Shown here piece by piece: positions 47,567-59,789 of a DNA stretch of 64,000 bases; positions within the stretch are counted from its first letter, which is position 1, and each line of letters starts with the position of its first letter. Source of the stretch: Epiperipatus broadwayi (taxonomy: Eukaryota; Onychophora; Udeonychophora; Euonychophora; Peripatidae); contig JAQFVV010000022.1 of NCBI GenBank assembly GCA_028023455.1, positions 7,089,100 to 7,153,099 on the forward strand, written 5' to 3'. The position numbers and the translations under genes were made by a program. A model generated the notes under the pieces. The model saw nothing but the letters and a program-made list of their open reading frames with translations, made no database searches and was not told where the DNA came from.

Positions 47567-48955
47567 TGTAATATTGAAATTATAATCAATATCTTAAAAG
47601 AAGCAAGTGAAGAAATAGAAAATTCTTTGGCAAAATTATATACCAAATGTCTAAATGATAAAGATGTGCCATTGACTGGAAGAATGCAATAAAAGTGATA
47701 AAAAAGATCTGAGAAATTACAATCCTATCAATCTTTTATCAGTTCTATATAAAAGTTTTACCAAAATAATTACAACTCGTTTACAGTGAACTTTGGATTT
47801 TAATCAACGAAAAAAACATGTTGGATTTAAAATTAGTTTTAGTACCATGGATCATATCCAAGTGTTGAGAGAAGTTATAGAAAGGACCAATGAATATGAA
47901 TTGCCATTATACTTTGGATTTGTAGATTATAAAAAGACATTTGATTCTATAAGCATTTCTTCAGTGATTAAAGTATTGGATCATCAAGATATAGACCTAG
48001 GATATTTTGAAGAATGTTTATAAAAATTCAACAGCAACAATTGTATTACATAATGATACTAAGAATATTAACACTGAGAAGGGTTACAGCAGGGTGACTC
48101 TATATCTCCAAAACTTTTTGCAGCATCTTTGCAAGAAGTATTCTGTAGATTAAAGTAGAAAGCTAAGAGAATAAAAGCAAATGAGATTATTTAAGTCATC
48201 TAGATTTTGAAGATGATGTAGTTGTTTTTTTAAAGAATGCTTTAGAGCTTCAGGAAATGTAAGAGTTATTAGATAAAAGTAAGAAAGTAGAATTAAAGGT
48301 TAAAACAACTAAAGTAATGTTCAATGAATTTTCTTAAAAGAAGAAAATAAAGATTGATAATGATGAATTAGAAAGTTAACAAATACAAATACCTTGGTCA
48401 GATTATTACCTTAGATGGAAACATAATAGATGAAATTATTCATAGAATTAAAGCTAGTTGGAGTTCATTTGGTAGAAATAACTTAATATTAAACAAATAT
48501 ACCTATGTGTTTGAAAAGAAAGCTTTTTTTAAATGAATGTGTTACCAGTTCTTATTTATGGATCTGAAACTTAGACACTTAACAAAAGAGCAATATAGAG
48601 ACTTCATATGGAGAGGTGTATATTAGGAGTAAAGAAATAAAAAATGAAATACATGGATGAGAGAGCAAGCAGTTATTACTGACACCATTGAAAGAATTAA
48701 AAAACTGACATGGAGTTGGGCTGGTCATATTACTAGAAGATATGATAATAGATGAATAGTTGAAATTTTAAACTTGATTCCAAGAGATTGTAAAAGACAT
48801 AGAAAGAGACACATGTGAACTGATGATTGAAATAAAAGTGTGCTGGGGTGATGTGGAGAAGAAAGGCTAGAGATCAAAGAAGAAAAATTAAGCTTGGTGA
48901 GATTTTCATCCTGCAGTGAATCGATAATAGTTAAAAATGATGATGATGATGATTA
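47567..48955 (+). mobile_element. 5'-truncated, decayed RTE LINE, plus strand
   Basis: Begins within the reverse transcriptase core (equivalent to about 24440 of the full copy) and runs to a GATGATGATGATGAT tail at 48938-48953. Recognisable remnants include RLQ/TLDF, GFKSGF-like [35 protein letters not shown] and a decayed FADD region (DFEDDVVVF). Many stops and indels are present, so it is clearly older than the copy at 23005-26279. Confidence 0.9.
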
Positions 48956-49251
48956 TGCTAATGTTTAAAAATTACAAGTTTTGAATGATATTATTTATGC
49001 TCATAAAAAGTAAGATTTCATTGAATATTGGAATGTATTCTACATTTACATTTTTTTTTTTTTACATTTCACGTTTAAAATTTAATAATTATTTTAACAT
49101 TATATTTTTATTACATCAGTTATTTAACTTTTATATTACATATTTAAGATCAATAAAACAAACACTTATTCATCCATTATCCAATCTTTCTTCCTTAAAA
49201 TAACAATAAAATTATCATTTTTAAGTATTTCCTCTTCAATATTTTTATTTA

Positions 49252-49545
49252 ACTATACATTAATACACTGTACAGGCCTAAATCTGCATATATATATATG
49301 TAATGTATGCGGAATTCGAACTCAGACTTTTGCACGACCCTCAATTCTTCATGCCATCTCATATTGCTGACACACGTGTTGAAAAGATAAATAATCACCA
49401 ATATCCATATTTAGTGCTAAACCAGCACTCATCAGTTGGTCCAGATTATCATCTCCACATATATAATCAGTGCTCAGCTTTATATTAAGATAGTCAATCT
49501 TCATACTTTAATGGACAGGCTTCAAATCACTCCAACCCACAAATC
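49252..49545 (+). repeat. FB1 element, single-armed copy
   Basis: Carries GAATTCGAACTCAGACTTT, GTTGAAAAGATAAATAATCA, GCTAAACCAGCACTCATCAG and ACTTTAATGGACAGGCTTC in family order, without the second inverted arm. Copy B lacks it at the corresponding point (about 59672-59697). Confidence 0.85.
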
Positions 49546-49615
49546 TCATACATGTACAATGGTCGATTTTGGGATAAGAAAACGCTCATTTATTAAGTAA
49601 AAACATAAAATTCAA

Positions 49616-51589
49616 TAATTTTCCGAAGCCATATATCCACTTTGCACAAATTGCAGTTCATGAGTGGCTCTTTATATAGTCCAATGCAGCTCTCATGAAA
49701 ATTTTGAAATAAAATCATGATATAATTTATATTAGCATGATGTATTTACATTTTATTTTAAACCACACACATTTTATTCTTTATGGTTGCAATTTAATAA
49801 TGATTGTTTACGTCATCAACTTAATTATTTATTTTCTGAAAATATAATGTATTGTTTAAACTTGTCAGTTCAATTTTATTAGGACTTTGTCCAATGACAT
49901 CATTATTGTTTGTGGAAATTTAATTCAAATGTCTGTTATTCTACTTTGAATTTTGAACATCAACTTTTTCTATTAATTTAATCAAATAATACAAATATTT
50001 TAAAACTATATTAAAAAAATAAAGAATTATTGCCACAAGTATTCTCATTTAAAAGAAGCTGTTTGTAATCTAATGTCAATTTTTGAGACGTATTTTTGTC
50101 TAATCATAACAATGAAGTTTGTCAAATCAAAACATTGAGCACAACTGACAAATGGACATCGTACGAAACTATTCTGTGCTTTGTTAATAAATTATAAGTC
50201 ATATATTAACATTCTTGCTAATCAGATACAATCATATGTGAATAATAATTTTTTATTGATTTTGTTCTCATTTATTAATTTTATTAAAAAAAAATAATAC
50301 GTCAAATATTTGCTACTATTGAATATTTCAAAATTTTAATTATGGCTTTTGAATATATCGCAATTTTAACACATGGTTCTTGCAGACATAAAGTTTGGCC
50401 ACACCTGCCATCTGTGAAAAGTAATTTCTAAGCCATCACATAATTCCATAATTAAAGTTGAGATAAATGATCATAGATTAGTTAAAATCTTAACTTACTC
50501 TAGACCCACTTTTTATTCATTCTTCTGTTTGTTTTCTTATCATTATTATCATGTTGCTTAATGTGACTTTATTTTAATTTTTGTTTTTTTTTTATTCAGT
50601 AGTTATCATATTCTACTCTTTGGCGATTGGTTATTATTTTGATTTCAAAAATTGGCAATTTTACATTATTCAAATTATGTCACATTTACATAAATAAGTT
50701 TTCTATTTATAGATAGGTGAAATACACTTCTTGATTGAAAAGAACAAAAAACATTTTTTTAACTAAAGTCTATATGTGTCTCAATTTCCAGATCAACTAT
50801 TAAACTTTTTGATTGAACTATATTGATCAGGATTTCTCCAGCTATCTGAAAACATTAGTAGGTACAAAAGAATATTCATATTAAAATAAGGATGTAAACC
50901 AAGGTTATCTTCAACTAGTAAGTCCATAAATAAGTTAGGAATTTCTCTATTGACAAAATATATTGATTTCATTATTACTAATTGCTGCTCTTGGCATATT
51001 AATATTGATCTAGAACATCCCATGAGATGCTACCCAAAAAATGCACAAATCCTGATATGTGCTGTAAAAATTTATACATATTTCACAATTATCTACATCC
51101 ACAACTCGTACCTTACAACAATCAAATATTTGAGAAGTGCTTATGAGCACATCACAATTTTAGCAATATCTATGTGCATCAACTTTCTTCAGTATATCTT
51201 TTTTGCTGTTTACATCCAAACGACTTTAAATATGAGTATTATATGATCCTTTAAACTTTTTCATCTTTAATTAAGAATATATTACTGAGCCTTTCCCATT
51301 TTCATGGGGATTTAAAATGAGGCATTTTCTAACACCCACCATCAATGTCATGCACTGTTTACTTTATCTCTAGATACTAGTATTTCATAATTGTAGCAGC
51401 CATTGTCTTCATTTGCTACTAATGCTCTGTTCTCTTTTAAAAATAAAAATAAAATCACAATTATTATTTGGCATCAAGGATTTTTCACTCTTGACACTCT
51501 ATTAGTTCTCAATTATCATCATGATCTTCTTTACACATTTGCTTTCTCTATATTTCACTTGTTGCCATAGTTAATCCATCTTTTTAGTT
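49616..51589. other. No gene recognised
   Basis: AT-rich sequence. A 98-codon frame at 50950-51246 has no recognisable family and no splice or codon support. Confidence 0.45.
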
Positions 51590-52823
51590 TTTCTTGATTT
51601 CTAGCAAGTTGATTGTGCTTCAGACGTTTGATGAGTTTATCCAAATAAACTTTATTTTCACAATTATTCTCCTTAAATGTTTTTTGTCTTGTTTATTTTT
51701 GAAAAATATATTTTCATTTCCTCTTATTTCACATGTCAGTGAATATTTCATATCATTTTTTTATTATTTTGTATTACCGGTATTTTCTGAAAATCTTATC
51801 CATTCAACATATCTGGCATCATTAAGAGTGTGGGCCTTTCTTGGTCATCTATATCTGACCCAGCATTTTTTTTTTGTGAATGGCAGTGTCTTCATTTGGA
51901 ATGATTTAGAATATTTTCTATTGTTCTCAAGATCACTGCTTATTTTCCCATGCTAGATTAGATTTTCTTGTCATCTTTCTGGTTCTTTTTTTTCTTCTTA
52001 TTCCTGTTCTGGGGCTTCAATATGATAATTCCTTGGACAATCTGTTAGGATTATATGAAATGGTGATCATGTGATGTTTTCCTTGTGCTTGGATAGTTTC
52101 TAAATCATTGCACAATCGGACTCTCCAGACTATCTGTGTTTCTTTCCCTAAAATCATATACTGAATTTTAAATGGTAAATTATGGCAAATTGATATTATT
52201 TGACTTTTAGTCTTTGTGCAAGCAATACGTGTTCTACCTTAACAACTTGCTGTCCACAAAGTTGTATATAGCTTTCACTACTCTCTATACAATCTCTCCC
52301 TCCTGATGATCTTCCATTCACAAGTTGCTCAAGATTGATTCATAGTATTCGGAATATGACCTGGATTTCTTAATCAGTAAATTCACTCATTTCCTAGATG
52401 AGCTTTGGAGATGGTTATATGCCACTTTTTTCTCTTTCAATTGGTTGAGCTGAAAATAATTTTCCAGACCATCAAGATATGCCATAGATGTCTCACACCA
52501 TCTCTGAATATCTGAATTTTCAAAATATGATTGTTGCCACAGTATATATCAGGATTTTTTATTTGCACCATCCATGTATTTCTTTGGGTACTTTTTTTAT
52601 TATACACTTGCTATATTTTTAACAATCCATATCTTGGTCCATTATTGATATTTCCTTTTAATTTTTGCACATTCAATTGTTTTTATTTATTATGTCTACC
52701 ATTTCATTTTGTGTTTTCTCAAATTTCTTTTGGATAATTGTCCCACATTTCATCTTTTAATAGCAATTTCTGAGCTTGCTTCTTTTAACATCTTTAAATT
52801 CAAATTTTATCTATAATGTTATT

Positions 52824-53190
52824 AAAAGGGATTTGAACTTTCAATCTCTCTACAGCTCTTCACTCCATCTTATACAACCAATACACATGACCACCTACAT
52901 GTGAAAAAAATAAATGATATCCAATATTCATATTTTGTGCTGAATCAGCACTCATCAAATAATGCAGATCATTTCTCAAACATATGTATAATCAGTGCCA
53001 GTTATTATTAATATAAAAAATGTTCAAACTTTGATGAATAAGCTTCAATCTTCCTCGTTCCAGCTCTTCAGTCATTTATCTCATTGAAAATCTGATGATG
53101 GAACATGCAAAGCCCTTGCTATACCAATATTATTGTCATGCTCATGTTGACTTTAGGACCTTAATATGCCCATTTAAATGCACAGAAAAA
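52824..53190 (+). repeat. FB1 element, single-armed copy
   Basis: Starts GGGATTTGAACTTTCAATCT, then carries the family blocks through ACTTTGATGAATAAGCTTCA and on to ATTGAAAATCTGATGATGGA and CTTAATATGCCCATTTAAAT. The latter half is the part found only in the loop of the palindromic copies. Confidence 0.8.
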
Positions 53191-53265
53191 TAATGGGCAG
53201 AATACAGGCTAAATATATATTTAAATACAAGTTTATTATCTATACTAAACTTACTGTAATTAGAA

Positions 53266-53750
53266 GGGATTTGAACTCAGACTTTCAAACCCCCAGTCTT
53301 CACTCCAACTTATATTACAAATACACATGATCACATACATGTAAAAATGATAAATGATCTCCAATATACATATTTCATACTAAGTCAGTATTCATCAGTT
53401 GGTCCAGATCATCATATCATACACACATATATAATCAGTGCTCAATTATTATTAAGATAACAAATCTTCAAACTTTAATGGACAGGCTTCAATCCCCTCC
53501 ACCCTCCAATTCTTCAGCCATCCATATCATTGAAAATCTGATGATGGAACACTAAAAGCCCTTGTTGATGCCAATATTATTGTTATACTCATGTTGACTT
53601 TAAGTCACTGTAACCCTTATGTATAGGACTTTAATATGTCCATATTATGCCCATTCCTCTTTACTGTATCAGTTTATAAGATGGAGTAGAGAACTGTAGG
53701 GAGCTTGAAAGTCTGCGTTCAAATCCCTTCTAATTATACTGTTCAGTATA
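53266..53750 (+). repeat. FB1 element, most complete linear copy with inverted ends
   Basis: Begins ATTAGAAGGGATTTGAACTC and ends with its near-complement (GCGTTCAAATCCCTTCTAAT), so it has terminal inverted repeats of ~35-60 bp around ~370 bp of interior. The interior holds every block seen in the other copies. It is probably the closest to an ancestral FB1 structure; the palindromic copies can be derived from it. Confidence 0.85.
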
Positions 53751-54239
53751 GACCACATACTTAATATTTAAATAGTAACTATAATGTTCTAAAGAGTTTT
53801 CTGAGTTTTTATCTTATCATTTATGTTTTTATGATTTTCTTCAACTCAGATCTTTTCTATAATGTTCTACCTTCTCGTGCACCTAAAATTGCAAATGTGA
53901 TGCTATTTCTTTCTTAAAGCTTTTCACAATCTCTTGAATAATCTTTTCTCTTCTCATTTTAATTTTTGGATGGCCTCTGACTTTTCTTGTATTGCTCTTT
54001 GGTTTTCTTCTACAGTCTTTTGATTTTCATCATTTTCTACAGTATTTCTTGCATAGTTTTTTATTTTCCTACATTTCTTGCACAGCCTTTCTATTTTCTT
54101 GCTGCAATTTTTGCATGGCTTTTTGATTTTAATCATTTTTCTTAGCTTTCTTATTTTTCTGCTGCATTGCTGGCATAGCTTTTAATAGATGAGCCATATT
54201 ATTTTGGTCATCCTAAATTTTGTCATGATTGTTGTTGCT

Positions 54240-54528
54240 CTGTATTTATATCTTACACATACTGGTTGACTGCTAATTGCTTCATATTCACCTGCTATTC
54301 CATTTCTTGTTCCTTCTTTTTAGCTTTTGATCTGGTAATCATTTATTTAATGATTGTTGTTGCTTTTATTTTTAGTTGTTGCTCCAACTCTAGTTCTAAC
54401 ATTAATCATACTGTATTCATTTATGTCTTATACATACTGGTTGGACTGCTAATTGCTTCATATTCACCAGCTATTCCATTTCCTGTTCCTTCTTTTTAGC
54501 ATTTGATCTGGTAATCATTTATTTAATT
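54240..54528. repeat. Tandem duplication, period ~176 bp
   Basis: CTGCTAATTGCTTCATATTC to GATCTGGTAATCATTTATTT occurs at about 54269-54358 and again at 54446-54528. The match is nearly perfect and a related tail precedes each. Confidence 0.85.
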
Positions 54529-55460
54529 CTTTTTCTATTTTCATTTCTAAGGTTATTATTATATAACTTATTATCATGACAATACTTTTCATATATGCAC
54601 TTGTTGTTCCATTCGTGAAATGTATCTCATTTTCACACCTAGATGTCTCCACAAAAGTTTTCTGTCCAATTGTCTTCTCTCATTGACTTGCTTTATTTCA
54701 TACTTTTTTTGTATTTTTAAGTAACTTGATCTAATTTTTTCACCACCCTTCTCCTATTAATTTCTTCTTTAATTTCAGAATGTATATGCATTAAAATCAT
54801 TTATTTTTAAAGTTATATCTTGGTTTTTATAGTTAAATATAACTATATCAGCTAATATTGAATTATCACATCGATTCACTCTTCATCATGCACTAATTGA
54901 GTGACCAAATATAACAATTCATAGGAGTCTGAATGTCAAACATAATGGAATACAGAGAAGACTTGATAGGCAAACAAATAATACATCAATACATAAATAA
55001 ATTCTTCTATAACCAAAACTTATATCAGAATTAAAATCTGAGAGGAATATGACTGATTTCTTTCCAAACCATTCAATAAAACTACTCTTCTAAAACAGTT
55101 AAGTGGTATGGGCTGAAGAATGAAGATGATTTATATGTTTGATAACCAGATCTTAATTATAACTTCATGTGCCTAAATGACAAATACATTATCTTCAAGT
55201 TAACTTATATAGCATTTATCTATTTGCCATTCTTAGAGTAATGCTGTCATGGTTTGCATTTACAATTGATGATATTAGATGGGTGCTATGTATAACTTAG
55301 ATTATAAGACTGTGATAAACATATAACCAAACTACCTAATTCAAACTGCTATTTCCTATAATGAATAATAGCGTTGAATACAGTGGTAACTAATTACCAT
55401 ATGCCAGTTTGAAATTCAAAACTTTATATCTGATTACTATACTCATTACATAAGCTTATA
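54529..55460. other. No feature recognised
   Basis: AT-rich sequence, pyrimidine-rich until about 54780, then unique. Confidence 0.45.
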
Positions 55461-56305
55461 AACATTACATGATCACCATTTCTTATGCTTGCTTATAACT
55501 GTTATCAAAACAGGTAAAACTCTCTATACGTATTGCCACTCAGTGCAAGCCAAAGTAATTAATGGATGCCAAACAGCTTGTGCTTAAAATCCCCACCTAG
55601 TGCCTACTCATCCAATATCCCCAGACTAGTTTCTGGCTTATGGCCTTCATCAGTGAGGAGCTTTTGGATCTAAGAGAACTGCACCTAGATTGTAGAATCT
55701 AATGTAAGGCCACAAGCCAAAAACTAGTCTGGAGATATTGGATAAGTTGGCACTAAATGGGGATTTTATGCACAAGCCTTCTGGCATCCATTGATTACTC
55801 TGGATTGTACTGAGTGGCAATATGTATAGAGAATTTGGCCTGTTTTAATAACAGTTATAAGCAAGCATAAGAAATGGTGATCATGTGATATTTATTGGCT
55901 TAAAACCAATCCTGCCTAATAGGATAGTGGTGGCTATAGTTATTAAAAAACCAAAGACAACCAAATTTTATAGGTACTGAACTGAATTCAGACCTATATG
56001 ACTATATAAACTAATGAGGTTGGATTGAAAATATTATAGTGTTTTTAATTTAAGACTCATAGTTTTGTAATTGAGATAAAAAGTGGCTGCTGAAGGGGTT
56101 CATTAGATCCTAAAACAAGTACAGTGCTCTCAGATCCAAGGCTCCTCACTGATGAAGGCCACAAGACAGAAACTAGTCTGGGTATATTGGAAGATTAAGT
56201 ACTAGATGGGAATTTTATGCACAAGGCTTCTGGCATCCATTGATTTACTCTGGCTTGCACTCAATGGCAATACGTATAGAGAGTTTTGCCTATTTTTAAC
56301 ACATT
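55461..56305 (+). repeat. FB2 compound: inverted arm followed by full-length copy
   Basis: 55461-55642 is FB2 in reverse (TAAACATTACATGATCACC to CTTATGGCCTTCATCAGT). From about 55710 the same sequence returns in forward orientation through ACAGTTATAAGCAAGCATAA. It continues as a full forward unit ending GAGTTTTGCCTATTTTTAA near 56300. The arrangement joins the palindromic form (as at 18714) and the linear form (as at 2108) in one locus. Confidence 0.88.
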
Positions 56306-56684
56306 ACATAACATTGTACAATTCAAATAATATATAGAATTGAGAATAAAGAAATACAAAATATTTAAATATTAAGGAAAAATAATTTAATGAAGTAGGT
56401 TTTTAACTATGTAACAAAATGAGCATTTCTTGACAAATAATAATGTTAATATAAATATCAATTTTCAAATAATGGTTCTAAGATTAAATATGATTATTGT
56501 AACCCTTATTATTATTACGATAAACATCATCAAAACTACATATGAAATTTTGTATATTTAATAAAAGGATCAATCTATATAGGTATATGATTTTTAAATG
56601 TATATAAACAAACAATGAAATAAATTATTTCATGAAAGTAAATCAAATTTTCTCTTCTCTCGGCATTGAAATTTGAGCTCCTAA
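56306..56684. other. No feature recognised
   Basis: AT-rich sequence before the start of duplication copy B. Confidence 0.5.
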
Positions 56685-59600
56685 TCTCATTAAATATAAA
56701 TACATATTATATGGAGACATAAAATACTACATTTCAAATATTAATAAAATATTAAGTATGAAACAATAAAATTACCATAGACTAAATAAGTAAATAAAAA
56801 CTTTCAAACATAATTAAAATTTTTAACGTATTTATAAACTGGATTAAATAATAAATATAAATGATTTTTGTCGAGATAAATTTTTGAGAGTTTGATTTAC
56901 AATTTTTTCCTTTTTGAAAGGCTAGTTTAAACTCCTGCTGTATACACTGTTGACTGTTCAAATTCTTTCCCCCCTGACGAACTGTTCTTATATTGATAAT
57001 TTTTTTGTTGTTTATTTGGATGATAGAATTTTGGTTATATTTTCATCATTACACATGGAAATTTGGTAGTTAGATCTTTTATATTAAGCCACCAGTCACA
57101 CCATAAGAGAATCAGCCTGTTTAATCAAATGAAGACAAAATTTTGAAAGGGTAGGCAGACTACATCTTATCAGAATGGACTACAAATGGTATAATTGATT
57201 AAACCAGCTGCTAATTTTGTTAGTTACAGATCATAATATAGCTTTTCTATTTGCTGTGATGTAACACATCTCCAGCTTCTATATGGATTACCAAGACCTT
57301 TTTACTTGCTGCTAAACTTATTTGTAAAAATGTCTGCAAAAATTTAGTATGCAATTTTTAAATACTTAAACATTGATCACCTACCCCATATTTAAATCCT
57401 ATCTTAAATAATTCCTCAGCATATAAAGTAATTAAGATTAAATATTAAAACCATTGTTTCATAATTACACTTTGTTTTCTGATTTACAAATCTTATTCAA
57501 TTAATGCATGCTTTTCTGTTGGTTAACAAGCTTTATGTCTACTTCACATTTGTTGGCTAATCTCTTTATTGAATTAGCCAAATTCCTTAACAACTTATTC
57601 CAATTTTAGTCAAGTTAAATAATAAAAAAATTGACATCAAAATCAATTATTTTTTTATATCATCATTATCATCAACCATTATCAATCCACTGCAGGATGA
57701 AGGTCTCTCCAAGTTCAAACCATCTCCAATCTTTAGCTTCTCTTTTCCACATTACCCCTGCAAACTTTCTTATTTCATCCATCCATCTCACATGTGGTCT
57801 CTTTCTGGGTCTTTTACAATCTCTTGGAATCCAGTTTAAGATTTCAATTGTCCATCTATTATAATCTCTTCTAGCAATATGTCCAGCCCAACTCCACTTT
57901 AGTCTTTTAATTTTTTCAATGAGGTAAATAACACCTGTTTGTTCTCTTAGCCATATATTGCATTTTCGATCTCTTCTTGTTACTCCTAACATGCATCTCT
58001 CCATACTTCTTTGAGTGGTCTGAAGTCTCTGTATTGCTGCTCTTCTATTAAATGTTCAAGTCTCAGATCCATAAGTAAGAACTGGGAAAACACATTTATT
58101 AAAAACCTTTCTTTACAAACATGTAGGCATATTTCCTTTTAGTATCAAGTTATTTCTACCAAAAGCATTCCAAACAAGTTTAATTATATAATTAATTTCA
58201 TCCATTATGTTTCCATCTGTATTAATAATCTGACCAAGGTATTTGTAGCTGTTAACTTTTTCTAATTCATCATAATCAATCTTTATTTTCATATTTTGAA
58301 AAAATCCATTGAACATTATTTTAGACTTTTTAACATTTATCTTTAGTCCTACTTTCTTACTTTTATCTGATAACTCCTACAACATTTTCTGCAGCTCTAA
58401 AGCATTATTTGCAAAAACATCTATATTATCTGCAAAGTGTAAATGACTTAAATAATCTCCATTTACTTTCACTCCTTTAGATTCCCATTTTAATCCACAA
58501 AATACTTCTTGCAGCACTGCTGTAAAACGTTTTGGAGATATGGAATCACCCTGTCTTACATCCTTGTCAATGTTGACTTTCTTAGTATCATTATGTAATC
58601 TAATTGTTGCTATTGCATTTTTATAATATTCTTTAAAATATGACAATATCCTGGATCTATACCTTGATGATCCAATGCTTTAATCACTGAAGAAATGTTT
58701 ATAGAATCAAATACCTTTTCATAATCTACAAATCCAAAGCATAATGGCAACTCATATTCATTTGTCCTTTCTATAACTTCTCTCAATACCTGGATATGAT
58801 CTACTGTACTAAAACCACTTTTAAATCCAGCTTGTTCTCTTGATTGGTGGAAATCCAATGTTCTCTGTAGATGAGTTGTAATTATCTTGGTAACATTTTT
58901 GTATAAAACTGATAAAAGGCTGATAGGTCTGTAATTTCTAATATCTTCTTTATCACTTTTTTTAAATATTAATATTAATACTGCATTCTTCCAATCATCT
59001 GGTACATCTTTATCATTTAGACATTTGGTATATAACTTTGCTAAAAAAAATTCTATTTTTTCACCTGCTTCTTTTAATATATCAATTATAATTCCATCAT
59101 TACCTGGAGTCTTCCCTTTCTTCATAAATTTAATTGCACGTCTCATTTCGTCATTTAAAATTCTGGGTAATTTGGAAGATATAATAGATATAGGAGGTAC
59201 TTGTTCTTTATTACTATATAATTCTTGATAGAAGTCTTCTACCCATTTCATAATGTCATCTCTCTTTTTAGTAATAGTTCCATCTTTTTTCCTTATTGCA
59301 GATATAAATTTCCTACCAATACCAAAATGTTCTTTTACACTTTTGAGTTTTTATAAAATTTTTCATTTTATGAAATTACATTTATATATAAAAATAAGTT
59401 TCCACTGATATCATTTATATTCCTGAAAAAGATTTTTATCAAATATTGAAGCATATTCTCTATTTCCGAACAATTTTTCATATTTATAATTTAATAAGAA
59501 TTATTAATTTTTAACATTATTTGATTGATTTGTTATATCAATTACTTATCTTTTATAACACAGAGATCAATAAAGCTACTGCTAATTCATTCATTATCTT

Positions 59601-59755
59601 TCTTTCCTCTTAAATAAACAAACAAAATATTAATTCGTAACATTTCCTCTTCAATAGTTTTACTTAATTGCCAATTGTGGATTTTGTTTTCTCATACATG
59701 GATAGATTTTAGATCAAAACACTCATTTATTTAATTTAAAATTCAATAATTGACA
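56685..59755 (+). repeat. Segmental duplication, copy B (pairs with 43700-49615)
   Basis: Same backbone as copy A without A's four insertions. At 56749-56770 it reads AAAATATTAAGTATGAAACA straight into AATAAAATTACCATAG, the unoccupied hAT site; near 57430 ATTAAGATTAAATATTAAAA is the unoccupied MITE site. It carries its own RTE insertion at 57656-59343, which A lacks at about 47398. Confidence 0.8.
57656..59343 (-). mobile_element. 5'-truncated RTE LINE, minus strand
   Basis: Extends from a TATCATCATTATCATC tail at the left to the middle of the reverse-transcriptase frame at the right (equivalent to about 24670 of the full copy). Frames 59251-58610, 58646-58377, 58316-58113 and 58004-57672 hold [41 protein letters not shown] in place of FADD, and the complete C terminus that the full-length copy has lost. 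TTTTTATA at both junctions is a probable short target duplication. The altered FADD and the frameshifts make it inactive. Confidence 0.9.
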
Positions 59756-59789
59756 AAAGTAATGTGAAATTTCAGATATTTAATTCTTT

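Larger units (their letters stand above)
43700..49615 (+). repeat. Segmental duplication, copy A (pairs with 56685-59755)
   Basis: Backbone sequence before, between and after four insertions is collinear with copy B in the same orientation. Anchors: AAAATATTAAGTATTAAAC at 43752-43769; the GTTTAAATTCTTTCCAGC region at 46408; AAGATTAAATATTAAAATCA at 47129; the GTCAAATTCCTAAACAA region at 47305; TTTCCTCTTCAATATTTTTA at 49228; AAAATTCAATAATT at 49600. Insertions unique to A: hAT 43770-46255, foldback 46910-47127, RTE 47567-48955 and FB1 49252-49545. Divergence between A and B is substantial, so the duplication predates the insertions. Confidence 0.8.
51590..54340 (-). mobile_element. Decayed gag-bearing retroelement, minus strand
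   Basis: The plus strand is strongly pyrimidine-rich, as expected for a minus-strand coding remnant. Near 52480-52390 the minus strand reads YLDGLENYFQLNQLKEKKVA, which aligns by eye with the start of the Gypsy-type Gag at 40232 (QLENFFKLNGI...KKVAALL). Upstream, 54200-53950 encodes a Gln/Lys/Glu-rich coiled-coil repeat with several AMQ/AVQ units, common ahead of such capsids. Stops are frequent. FB1 copies at 52824-53190 and 53266-53750 split it. No LTRs or polymerase motif were recognised, so family and boundaries are tentative. Confidence 0.5.

Noticed and set aside
51594-51956. 120-codon plus-strand frame
   Set aside because: Antisense side of the pyrimidine-rich retroelement remnant; Phe/Leu/Ser-rich translation is what poly-pyrimidine DNA gives.
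54266-54499. 77-codon frame resembling a signal-anchored protein
   Set aside because: It lies across a tandem duplication of non-coding sequence and has no independent support.
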